Shown piece by piece: positions 1-7,517 of a DNA stretch of 64,000 nt. The stretch is from positions 1,860,001 through 1,924,000 of the forward strand of contig CAWHYG010000007.1 of NCBI GenBank assembly GCA_963833505.1, read 5' to 3'. The stretch comes from CAWHYG01 sp963833505 (GTDB taxonomy: Bacteria; Eisenbacteria; RBG-16-71-46; CAIMUX01). Position 1 is the stretch's first letter. Each line of letters opens with the position of its first letter. Below the pieces are notes generated by a model that searched no databases, was not told the DNA's origin, and saw only the letters and a list, made by a program, of their open reading frames with translations. The position numbers were made by a program, and so were the translations under genes.

Positions 1-579
1 CAGGGAACCGGGACCGAGCTGGTCAACAATCTGGACCTCACGGTCACGTCGCCGGGCAACGTCGTGTACAAGGGGAACGTCATGAGCGGCGGCCAGTCGG
101 TCACCGGCGGTTCCTACGACCTGACCAACGTGGAAGAGGGTTTCCGGCTCTCCAATCCCTCGACGGGAACCTGGTCGATCAGCGTAAAGGGCCAGAACGT
201 CCCGCAGGGTCCTCAGCCCTTCGCGATCGTGATCAATGGCGCGTTCGCCAACTGGCCTCCGGGCGTGGCTGGCGGCGCCGCGCAGGGCTCGGAGGGAACG
301 GAGGCGTTCGTCCGTGCCTGGCCCAACCCCGTGAGCCATCTGACCAGCCTGCATTATGCGGTTCCCGGCGGCTACGCGGGGCCGGTGGAGCTTTCGATCC
401 TCGACGTCGAGGGACGAGCCATCCGGACGCTGGTGCGGAAGGGTCAGACCGGCGGCGAGTACCACGTGACCTGGGAATGCCTCGACGGCAACGGCGTCCG
501 CGTGCCCGACGGAGTCTACTTCGCGCGCCTGACCGCCGGGTCCAACCTCGCGAAGGCGAAGCTGGTCGTTCGGCGCTGA
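1..579 (+). CDS. Secreted subtilisin-like protease, C-terminal fragment with sorting domain (5' partial)
   Basis: The reading frame is open from base 1, so the start lies outside the window. The visible 192 residues begin with a stretch (ELVNNLDLTVTSPGN, then NVPQGPQPFAIVING) typical of the beta-sandwich that follows the catalytic domain of S8 subtilases. After a Gly/Ala linker, a FlgD-Ig-like module runs from about residue 100 (WPNPVSHLTSLHY, LDVEGRAIRTLV, VPDGVYFARL) and ends in KAKLVVRR. Modules of this kind direct export through the FCB-group secretion and sorting route. The catalytic domain is not visible, so the protease assignment rests on the C-terminal sandwich alone. Confidence 0.7.
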   Translation, partial: QGTGTELVNNLDLTVTSPGNVVYKGNVMSGGQSVTGGSYDLTNVEEGFRLSNPSTGTWSISVKGQNVPQGPQPFAIVINGAFANWPPGVAGGAAQGSEGTEAFVRAWPNPVSHLTSLHYAVPGGYAGPVELSILDVEGRAIRTLVRKGQTGGEYHVTWECLDGNGVRVPDGVYFARLTAGSNLAKAKLVVRR

Positions 580-813
580 GCGGCGAGGCGTCATCGCCGA
601 TCTGCGCTGCTCCGGCGCTCGAACGGCCGATCCCGCCCTTGCGCGCCGAAGCCGGAGCGGACCATGGAGGAGGCGCGGACGGAGTGCGGCGGGAGCGCTC
701 GACCGTGCGCGGAGCCGCGCGGAGTAGCGCCGACGACCGGTCCGCGCAGGGTTTGGCGCGCAAGGGCTCCGAGGCGCTGAGCTGCGCTGATTACTGCGCA
801 AGGCGGAGGGGTG

Positions 814-1467
814 ATGGAACCGAGCTACACGAGCCAGGACGCGCTGTCGTATGGTTGGAAGGCCATGAAGGACCGCTTCTGGTTCTTCTTCCTGTTCCTC
901 TTGATCCTCCTCTTGCTCAGCGTCGGCGCCTCCAACCTCGTGCACTTCGTCCTGCCCCATCCGTTGCGGGGATTCGGATCCTGGCTGGTGTCGGCCCTGG
1001 TCGGAATGATCACCATCTGGGGAGCGCTGCGCATCCTCGACGGACGACCGGTCGCCTGGCAGGCCTGGAAGGATCTCTTTTCCTCCGGCACCCGGCTCGG
1101 CAACTTCCTGGCCTGCCAGTTTCTCTACACGCTCATCTGGATCGGCGGACTCGTGCTGCTGATCGTCCCCGCGATCATCTGGTCGATCCAGTTCGGGTTC
1201 GCCGGATTCATCGTCCTGGATGAGGGACTCGGGCCGGCGGAGGCCTTGCGCCGCAGCTCCGCGATCACCCGGGGATTCCGCGGCGAGCTGTTCCTCTTCT
1301 GGCTGCTCGTCTTTGCGATCAATCTGCTCGGGCTGCTTGCGCTGGCGGTGGGCCTGTTCGCCACCATCCCGACCAGCATGATGGCGACGGCGTGGATCTA
1401 CCGGAGACTGCGGGAGCGCGACGTCCGGACCTCCGGCGATGCCGTCCCCGGCGCGACTCCGTCGTAG
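814..1467 (+). CDS. Polytopic membrane protein of unknown function
   Basis: A 217-residue protein with about four hydrophobic helices: FWFFFLFLLILLLL near residue 25, then stretches near 65, 110 and 170. The GYRAW-like N-terminus (SYGWKAMKDRFW) and a conserved-looking RRSSAITRG segment resemble bacterial DUF4013/YciC-type integral membrane proteins, but I cannot name a function. The ATG at 814 is preferred to the GTG at 811 because AGGCGG (801-806) lies 7 bases upstream. It stands alone between the secreted-protein fragment and the convergent PAS gene. Confidence 0.6.
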   Translation: MEPSYTSQDALSYGWKAMKDRFWFFFLFLLILLLLSVGASNLVHFVLPHPLRGFGSWLVSALVGMITIWGALRILDGRPVAWQAWKDLFSSGTRLGNFLACQFLYTLIWIGGLVLLIVPAIIWSIQFGFAGFIVLDEGLGPAEALRRSSAITRGFRGELFLFWLLVFAINLLGLLALAVGLFATIPTSMMATAWIYRRLRERDVRTSGDAVPGATPS

Positions 1468-1491
1468 CAAGGTTGCCTGTCGCCGGGCGTC

Positions 1492-1836
1492 TCAACCGCG
1501 CTCGAAGTGAGGCAACTCGTCCGGGATCGGAACCGCGATCTCCAGGATCCCGGCGAATTCGCCTTCCCGGTACCAGGGGATCTGGTGGATCATCTTCTTC
1601 CGCCCGTTCTTCCGGATGGTGTAGTGGTTCGGCTCGCGCCGCGTGTATAACTCCGCGGTCCTGGTCCGCGAGGGCTCGGGATGGCAGTCGAGGACGCTCT
1701 GCCCGATGAGCGCCGCTCCCCCGTCCGCCTCGTAGGTGGCCACGGCGCGGCGGTTCATGGACAGGATGATCCCGTCCACCCCGGTGACCGTGATGGCGGC
1801 GGGCAGCTCATCGAACCAATCGGCGCTTCCTTTCAT
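1492..1836 (-). CDS. Small single-domain PAS protein
   Basis: A 114-residue protein made almost entirely of one PAS fold: FDELPAAITVTGVDGIILSMN at residues 8-28 (N-terminal beta strands), a helix region GQSVLDCHPEPSRT, and C-terminal strands with IPWYREGEFAGILEI. The CHPEPSR segment is found in PAS proteins of the type fused to DUF438 in anaerobes. No output domain is present, so it is probably a free-standing sensor or binding module whose partner is encoded elsewhere. The ligand cannot be read from the sequence. Confidence 0.75.
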   Translation of the reverse strand: MKGSADWFDELPAAITVTGVDGIILSMNRRAVATYEADGGAALIGQSVLDCHPEPSRTRTAELYTRREPNHYTIRKNGRKKMIHQIPWYREGEFAGILEIAVPIPDELPHFERG

Positions 1837-1999
1837 CGGTACCCCCTTCTGTCCTGGTCGAATCGAACGGCCAAGCCGGCTGTGGTTCCAAGTGGGATCA
1901 CGGCGCCCCGGATGACCAGCCGATGACCCGTCCCGGTGGCAGGGTCTCCTCGAAACGACGGCCGTCGATCGAGGCAGCGGATCTGACCGGGCGGGCCGC

Positions 2000-3661
2000 T
2001 TACGGCGGCAACGCTTCCACCAGATCGGCCAGCTCAGCCGTAGTCCGCACCACCCGATCGGCGTTCCGCGGCCTTCTCGCCGCCAGATCCGGCAGCGACT
2101 CCTCGAGCAGCCCGAGGATGAGGACGGTTCGCATCCCCGCCTGCCGCGCGCCGGAATGCTCGTCGCTGCCCCCGTCCCCGACGAAGAGACAGTCCTCCGG
2201 CGGAACCTCGAGCCGTTCGGCGCCCAGGCGATAGAAAGCCGGGTCCGGTTTCATCAGCCTTTCCCGACACGAGAACAACGCGGCGTCAAACAGGCTCGCC
2301 AGCGGAGACTCCGGCCAGGCGTCGATCTCGTCCCACCCGGCGTTGCTGAGGAGCCCGATCTTGAGCCGCAGCTCCCGGAGGCGCCGGACTCCGGCCAGAA
2401 TCTCCGGACGGACATGGATCAGGGCATGGCGAAAGCGCGCCGGGCGTGCCGCGGCCGCTTGCACGATCCGCTCCTCCGGGATGCTCGGGTCAATGCGCCG
2501 GACGATGATCCGGAGAGACTCGACCGGATCCGACACCTCTCCCAGCGCGTGGTGCCGGGCCTCGTTGAAGATGGCGTGATTCCAGACCGCCGGGTCGATG
2601 CCCAGAATCTCCGACGAGGAGCGTCCCGGCGCGCCGTTCACGTCGACCAGGGTGTGAAAGAGGTCGAAGAGCACGGCTCGAGGGCGGCGCAGCGCCGATC
2701 CGCGCTCCTCACCGGAGACCGGCCGCTCGGATCCGAGAGCGGGTCGTTCCAGGGCGCGACGGCCATCCGAGGCGGGTCCGACCGAGCCACGTTCGTCACC
2801 GGCGCCCGGCTCTCCCGAGCCCCGCCCGTCGCGGAAGGCCGATCCGACCATGGGGCGTTCATCACCGCGGGATGATCCGACCGGTCCATGCGGATGCCGG
2901 TGACGGAGGATATGCGGCATCTCGAGCCCGTGCGACTCCATCAACGCCTCGTTGGAGAGAAGCTCGACGGTGGAACCATCCGCCACGACGACGCCGCCGT
3001 CCAGCACCAGCGTGCGCGGGCACAGCTCGACCACCAGCTCAAGGTCGTGGGTCGCGATCAGCTTGGTCGCGGGAATGCGGCGGAGAAGATCCTTGAGCTC
3101 GCGCTTGCCGCGCGGATCCAGGCTGCTGGTCGGTTCGTCGAGGACGAGGATGTCCGATCGGCAGGCCAGGAGTCCCGCCAGACAGACCCGTTGCTTTTCC
3201 CCGCGACTGAGCCGGCGGGGAGACCGCCCCCCGAAGCCGGACAGGCCCACCAGCGCCAGCGCCTCTTCGACCCGAGCCCGCACCTCGGGATCGGACAGCC
3301 CGAACTGCTCGGGGCCGAACGCCACGTCCTCGTAGACCGTGGGACAGAAGAGCTGATCATCGGGATCCTGGAAAAGAAGCCCGACCCGCCGGCGGATCGC
3401 CTCCAGGTTCGGAGCCGCGACCGGAAGACCGGAGACGAAGACGGATGGAGAAGCGGCCGGCTTCTCCGGCAGGATTCCGTTCAGATGCAGAAGCAGGGTG
3501 GACTTGCCCGCGCCGTTCGCGCCGATGAGGCCAAGACATTCCCCTTCCTCAACCGTGAAGCTGACGCCGGCCAAAGCCGGCGTCCCGTCCGGATAGGCGA
3601 AGCGCAGGTCGCGGACCTCGAGCCGGACGGGACGGTTCAGGGTCGGCTCCGCGCCGCTCAT
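2000..3661 (-). CDS. cbiO: Cobalt/nickel ECF transporter ATPase CbiO fused to a HAD-family hydrolase
   Basis: A 553-residue protein. Residues 1-255 are an ABC ATPase: Walker A GANGAGKST (47-55), Q-loop FQDPDDQ, signature LSRGEKQR, Walker B ILVLDEPT, H-loop ATHD. This is the CbiO subunit that powers Co/Ni uptake with CbiM and CbiQ. A Gly/Arg/Glu-rich linker (about 258-328) leads without a stop into a HAD hydrolase: nucleophile in FDLFHTL (D333), LLSN (motif II), K471 in LMKPDP, and GDGGSDE (495-501). The second motif-I position is Phe, as in haloacid-dehalogenase-like members. Start and cbiQ stop overlap as ATGA (3658-3661). The two halves are normally separate genes. No good ribosome site precedes the HAD half, so a genuine fusion is likely. 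Confidence 0.85.
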   Translation of the reverse strand: MSGAEPTLNRPVRLEVRDLRFAYPDGTPALAGVSFTVEEGECLGLIGANGAGKSTLLLHLNGILPEKPAASPSVFVSGLPVAAPNLEAIRRRVGLLFQDPDDQLFCPTVYEDVAFGPEQFGLSDPEVRARVEEALALVGLSGFGGRSPRRLSRGEKQRVCLAGLLACRSDILVLDEPTSSLDPRGKRELKDLLRRIPATKLIATHDLELVVELCPRTLVLDGGVVVADGSTVELLSNEALMESHGLEMPHILRHRHPHGPVGSSRGDERPMVGSAFRDGRGSGEPGAGDERGSVGPASDGRRALERPALGSERPVSGEERGSALRRPRAVLFDLFHTLVDVNGAPGRSSSEILGIDPAVWNHAIFNEARHHALGEVSDPVESLRIIVRRIDPSIPEERIVQAAAARPARFRHALIHVRPEILAGVRRLRELRLKIGLLSNAGWDEIDAWPESPLASLFDAALFSCRERLMKPDPAFYRLGAERLEVPPEDCLFVGDGGSDEHSGARQAGMRTVLILGLLEESLPDLAARRPRNADRVVRTTAELADLVEALPP

Positions 3662-4269
3662 TTCCACCCCCGCGCCCGCATCGCCGCGTAGATCCGCTCT
3701 CCCCGCTCCGACGAGCGGACGAAGAGCTGGGCCGCGACCGCCGCCAGATTCACCCAGGCCCGGGCGCGGCGCCGCGTGAAGGTCCGGCTGGCCCGCGCCG
3801 CGCGGAGCCGGGCCATCTCCTCGATCAGAAGAAAGAGATAGCGGTGCATCAGCGCCAGCACGGTGACGAGGAGGGACGGCGCGCGCAGACGCCGGAAAAG
3901 CCGGAGCAGATCGGCGAAGGAGGTGGTCGACGAAAGCAGCACCACCGCGAACAGACAGAGCGTGCTCCGGGCCAGCAGGGACAGGAACACCATTCCTCCG
4001 CGCGGCTGGAGCAGGCTCAGAAGCGCGATGCCCGCGACGAAGGGCTCGAGCGCCAGGATCCTCATGAGCAGGCGGACCGGCGGGACCCGGCTCGCGAGAG
4101 CGGCGGCGACCAGGATGATCGCGGGAAGGGCCAGAGGCCGCGTCTTCCCGAACGGCGTGGACGCGATCCAGATCAGGAGAGCGAGCGTGGCGACCAGCTT
4201 GATCGCCGCCGGCAACCGGCGCGCCAACCCTCCGTGACCGCCGGCCGGCTCGAGGCGGTCCGCGATCAC
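3658..4269 (-). CDS. cbiQ: Cobalt/nickel ECF transporter transmembrane subunit CbiQ
   Basis: About 203 residues from the chosen GTG at 4269. Early hydrophobic helices (IKLVATLALLIW; ALPAIILVAAALA; MVFLSLLARSTLCLFAVVLL) are followed by the cytoplasmic coupling region and ERGERIYAAMRARGW, the CbiQ-type C-terminal motif that contacts the ATPase. The frame is open back to 4392, but that would overlap cbiM by 77 bases. The GTG gives an MIADRLEP start close to the usual family N-terminus. It is the T-component of the importer, coupled to cbiO by a 4-base overlap and about 46 bases after the cbiM stop. Confidence 0.8.
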   Translation of the reverse strand: MIADRLEPAGGHGGLARRLPAAIKLVATLALLIWIASTPFGKTRPLALPAIILVAAALASRVPPVRLLMRILALEPFVAGIALLSLLQPRGGMVFLSLLARSTLCLFAVVLLSSTTSFADLLRLFRRLRAPSLLVTVLALMHRYLFLLIEEMARLRAARASRTFTRRRARAWVNLAAVAAQLFVRSSERGERIYAAMRARGWK

Positions 4270-4315
4270 GCCGGAGGACGTCCCCGATCGGCCTCGCTCG
4301 ACCCACGATGGGACG

Positions 4316-5278
4316 TCATGAGACCGACTCGGGCCGCGCCGCCTTGCCGGCGTTTCGTCCCGGGACCAGGCTGCGCCCGAGCAGCAGCGCAAGCCCGAAC
4401 ACCGTGATCGTTCCGATCAGCCCCGCCAGCGCGGTCGCGGCCACCGCGGACCCGATGCCGGGGATGTGATAGCGAGCCCAGGGCGCGGGCAGGATGGGAG
4501 CGGCGACCTTCCGCTCGATGCCGAGAGCGTTTGCGACCTTCTCGAGCCCGTCCGGCCAGGGGCAGGCGAACGGGGCCACGAACAGGGCGAGCCCGAAAGA
4601 GACGATCAGCCCGTAGACCACGGTCTCCAGGCGACCGCCGGTTGTTGCTTCCCTGCCGGCCTCGAGCAGCTCGGGACGCGTCCGCCGCAGGGCGGCGATG
4701 ACGAGAGCCGTGATGAAGCCTTCCCCCAGGCCGATCAGCATGTGCACGTTGGCCATGGCGGGAAAGGCGGCCGACCATGAGACCGTGCCGGAGGCCGCCA
4801 GCTCTCCCGCGCAGCACACGGCGGCGAGAACCGTGGAGCACCACGCCCCGAAGGCGATCCCGACGATCCGGCCCCGATCGCCTCCGAGAAGTCGCCAGGT
4901 CCCGCGATAGATCCAGTAGCCGGTGAGCGATCCCACGAGGGCCATGTTGAGGATGTTCGCCCCCAGGGCGAGGATCCCGCCGTCCGCGAAGAGGAAACAC
5001 TGCACGAGCAGCACGGCGGAGATCACGATCACCGCCGCACTTGGTCCCAGAAGCGCCGCGACGAGAACGGCGCCCACGAGATGGCCGGACGTGCCTCCGG
5101 CCACGGGAAAGTTCAGCATCTGCGCCGCGAAGACGAACGCGGCGGTCAATCCCATGAGCGGAACCCGTCCCGCCGGCATCCGGCGGGCCCGGCGCAGCGC
5201 GAAGCCCAGTCCGGCGGACGACACGCCCCAGGCCGCGACCGCGCTTTTTGTGTCCAGAAATCCGTCCGGAATGTGCAT
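4316..5278 (-). CDS. cbiM: Cobalt/nickel ECF transporter substrate-specific subunit CbiM with PDGLE (CbiN-like) tail
   Basis: A 320-residue integral membrane protein that begins MHIPDGFLD. In this family the free N-terminus and His2 help form the metal site. Residues 1-205 form the CbiM core with several transmembrane helices and the NFPVAGGTSGHLVG motif. After a helix near 225, PFACPWPDGLEKVA starts the PDGLE domain, a CbiN substitute fused to CbiM in many lineages, ending with one more membrane helix (VFGLALLLG). Co and Ni cannot be distinguished from sequence. No cobalamin riboswitch is visible, because only 45 bases separate the start from the upstream gene. Confidence 0.9.
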   Translation of the reverse strand: MHIPDGFLDTKSAVAAWGVSSAGLGFALRRARRMPAGRVPLMGLTAAFVFAAQMLNFPVAGGTSGHLVGAVLVAALLGPSAAVIVISAVLLVQCFLFADGGILALGANILNMALVGSLTGYWIYRGTWRLLGGDRGRIVGIAFGAWCSTVLAAVCCAGELAASGTVSWSAAFPAMANVHMLIGLGEGFITALVIAALRRTRPELLEAGREATTGGRLETVVYGLIVSFGLALFVAPFACPWPDGLEKVANALGIERKVAAPILPAPWARYHIPGIGSAVAATALAGLIGTITVFGLALLLGRSLVPGRNAGKAARPESVS

Positions 5279-5323
5279 GCCCCGCCGTTCCCCCTGTCGA
5301 CCCTGCCGCGGGCGACGCCGGGA

Positions 5324-7399
5324 TCAGTAATAGTCCGCGAGCTTGAGTTTGCGCTTCTCTCCGGTGGCGAGCTTGAGATGCACCACCTTCCCGGCCGGCG
5401 CCATGGACCAGCCTTCGTCCTTCTTCGAGTAGGATTCGCCGTTGATCGCCTGTCCGTCCACCTCGACGATCCTCTCGCCCGCCTTCCATCCGGCTTGGGC
5501 GGCCGGGCTGCCGGGCGCCACGAAGACGACCTCCAGATCCCCGTCGCCGAGCTGCAGCGACAGGCCGGTGCGATCCTTCCGGAAGGGCGTCGTGTCCCAA
5601 CCCTGGCCCGGTTCGAGCCAGAGGGATTCGTGCGGGTAGTCGAAGAGAACGCGGAACCGGGAGAGAATCCCGGCGCCCAGGTTTCCCGCCTCGCGGCGCG
5701 TGTCGAAGGCGCCGCTCTCGGCGTGGGAGAACGAGGCGGGCACGTCCTTGAGCGTATATCCGGCCACGGTCAGCGCATGCAGGGTCGCCACGGTCGTGGA
5801 GTTCGCGCCCCCGACTCCCCCGCTCATGCGCGCGGAGACCGGCGCGCGCCCGTCCAGGAGATGATTGGCGTCGCTGTAATACCCGAAGACGTCCAGCGTG
5901 CCGCCGTTGCCCGTGTCGAGGTGGAAACGCGCCGGAGGGAGATTCTCGATCCGGGCTTCGACCTCCCGGTGTCCGCCCTCGCGCGGATAAAGCGGGATCC
6001 TGTGCCCGGCGCCCTCGTAACGGAACGAATCCGGATTGCAGAAACGGATCCGGCTGTCGGGATAATCCAGGTCGACGATCAGGTTGTTGAAGACCTCCTT
6101 GCCGAAGACGCAGGGCATGGCTCGGCCCATCATCTTGGACACGCCGCGCAGATCGATGACGGCGGCGGTGAGGCCGTCGGCGGCGAGGCCGTCCACACGG
6201 ATCGACACGCCGCGGACCATGGCGGCGGTCGAGGTTCCGCCCGAGCCCACCGCCGGAACCGAGCCCTCCGGCTTGAGTCCCAGTCCGGCGGCGAAGACGC
6301 TGTCGAGCACGGTCATGCCGGCGCCCGAGTCGAGGACGAGGTCGGCATCGGCCCCGTTCACGGTTCCGTGCAGGTAGAGGTAGCTGTGCTCGTACAGGTC
6401 GAGCGGAGCCCATTCCGTCCTTGCCGCCCCGGAGGCGATGCGGATCGGACTCCGGCGGGCCCCCGGCCGCACGAAGACGTCATCCGGAATTCCGGCGTTG
6501 GTGGCGATCTGGTCCCACTCGACGAGGACCTGGACCTCGCTGTTCGCCGCCATCTTCGTCACCATCTCCTGATGGAAGGGAAAGCGGAGGCCGTTCACCA
6601 TCCGCCAGTCGGTGAGATGGTTCCAGGTTTCATAGGTGTCGACGAGCGACCGTTCCCACTCCAGGCTTCCCGCGGCCGGATCCAGCAGCAGATCGTCCTG
6701 ATCGCCGTTCGGATAACTGAACCGAACGCCTTCCCAGTCGCGCCCGCCGTGCGACACGGTTCCGAGATCGGTGATGGTGACGCCGATGCCGCGCAGGTGA
6801 TCGCCGAAATTCCGGGCCAGCGATCGACGTTCGTCCTCGGCCTTTGACGTTCCGAGCTCTTCCACCTGCCCTCCAGCGTTGATCGACCAGGCGTCGTCGG
6901 GGGTCACGGTGGCGCCTCCTCGAACCACCTTGAAGTCGTATTCGGTACGCGACCGGCCGTCCCGCCGCTGGCGGGTGGAGATGATCCCAGAGAGCCCGGA
7001 GGTCTGGCTCTGACCGGTCATGTTGACGTCCTGGAGGGCGTTCAAGGCGTCCCAACCGCCAAGCCACGCGACGTAGCGCGCGATCGCCGCGGCGGCGGGC
7101 GAACCGGGCTCGGCCGGAGCGGGGGCCGCGATCTGCGGCCCGATGGTCGCCAGAAGCGTGATCAAGGCAACAGCAGCGGCAACGGCAGCGGGCCATCGGT
7201 TCTTCCGCGCCGAGGTCGAGAGCCGAGGCCGGCGTGAACGACTCAGCTTCGGACCAGGGCCAGGGATCCCGTTCAGGTTCGGGTTCGGGTTCGGGTTCGG
7301 GATCGAGATCAGGTTCAGGCACAGGTTCGGACGCGGGTGCCAGTTCAAGCGCGCGCTCGGGCGCTGGTTCAGGCTCGGATCCGGGAGCAGGGACTGCAA
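5324..7399 (-). CDS. Membrane-anchored retropepsin-like aspartic protease with PDZ domain
   Basis: About 690 residues. A Pro/Asn-rich N-terminus is followed by one membrane helix (WPAAVAAAVALITLLATIG) and a lipoprotein-localisation-like beta region. Two retropepsin-type folds follow, with catalytic aspartates in DLVLDSGAGMTVLD and RFHLDTGNGGTLD, then a C-terminal PDZ domain (VVFVAPGSPAAQAGWKAGERI). Together these suggest a periplasmic or surface aspartyl protease of the Asp_protease_2 group. The start is uncertain. TTG at 7399 follows AAAGGAGG with a 7-base spacer, while ATG codons at 7417 and 7462 lack ribosome sites. The stretch before the helix is built on a hexanucleotide repeat, so the true start could be even closer to the helix. 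Confidence 0.75.
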   Translation of the reverse strand: MQSLLPDPSLNQRPSARLNWHPRPNLCLNLISIPNPNPNPNLNGIPGPGPKLSRSRRPRLSTSARKNRWPAAVAAAVALITLLATIGPQIAAPAPAEPGSPAAAAIARYVAWLGGWDALNALQDVNMTGQSQTSGLSGIISTRQRRDGRSRTEYDFKVVRGGATVTPDDAWSINAGGQVEELGTSKAEDERRSLARNFGDHLRGIGVTITDLGTVSHGGRDWEGVRFSYPNGDQDDLLLDPAAGSLEWERSLVDTYETWNHLTDWRMVNGLRFPFHQEMVTKMAANSEVQVLVEWDQIATNAGIPDDVFVRPGARRSPIRIASGAARTEWAPLDLYEHSYLYLHGTVNGADADLVLDSGAGMTVLDSVFAAGLGLKPEGSVPAVGSGGTSTAAMVRGVSIRVDGLAADGLTAAVIDLRGVSKMMGRAMPCVFGKEVFNNLIVDLDYPDSRIRFCNPDSFRYEGAGHRIPLYPREGGHREVEARIENLPPARFHLDTGNGGTLDVFGYYSDANHLLDGRAPVSARMSGGVGGANSTTVATLHALTVAGYTLKDVPASFSHAESGAFDTRREAGNLGAGILSRFRVLFDYPHESLWLEPGQGWDTTPFRKDRTGLSLQLGDGDLEVVFVAPGSPAAQAGWKAGERIVEVDGQAINGESYSKKDEGWSMAPAGKVVHLKLATGEKRKLKLADYY
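7271..7346. repeat. Simple tandem repeat (GGTTCG hexamer)
   Basis: Four consecutive GGTTCG units near 7276-7300, with degenerate copies to about 7346. On the minus strand they encode alternating Asn-Pro residues at the N-terminus of the retropepsin-like protease. The opposite strand would read Ser-Gly repeats, which creates spurious ORFs there. Confidence 0.85.
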
Positions 7400-7517
7400 C
7401 GGCGGGCCTCCTTTCATGCCCGGGCGCGGTGATTCTGCGCTCGTCCCGGCATCATAGTGCATCCGGAGCGACGGGAGCAGGTCGCGCCGGCTCGCTCACC
7501 GCCGGTAGATCCGGAAA

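Noticed and set aside
5279..5323. Cobalamin riboswitch before cbiM
   Set aside because: Only 45 bases lie between the genes, too short for a B12 riboswitch.
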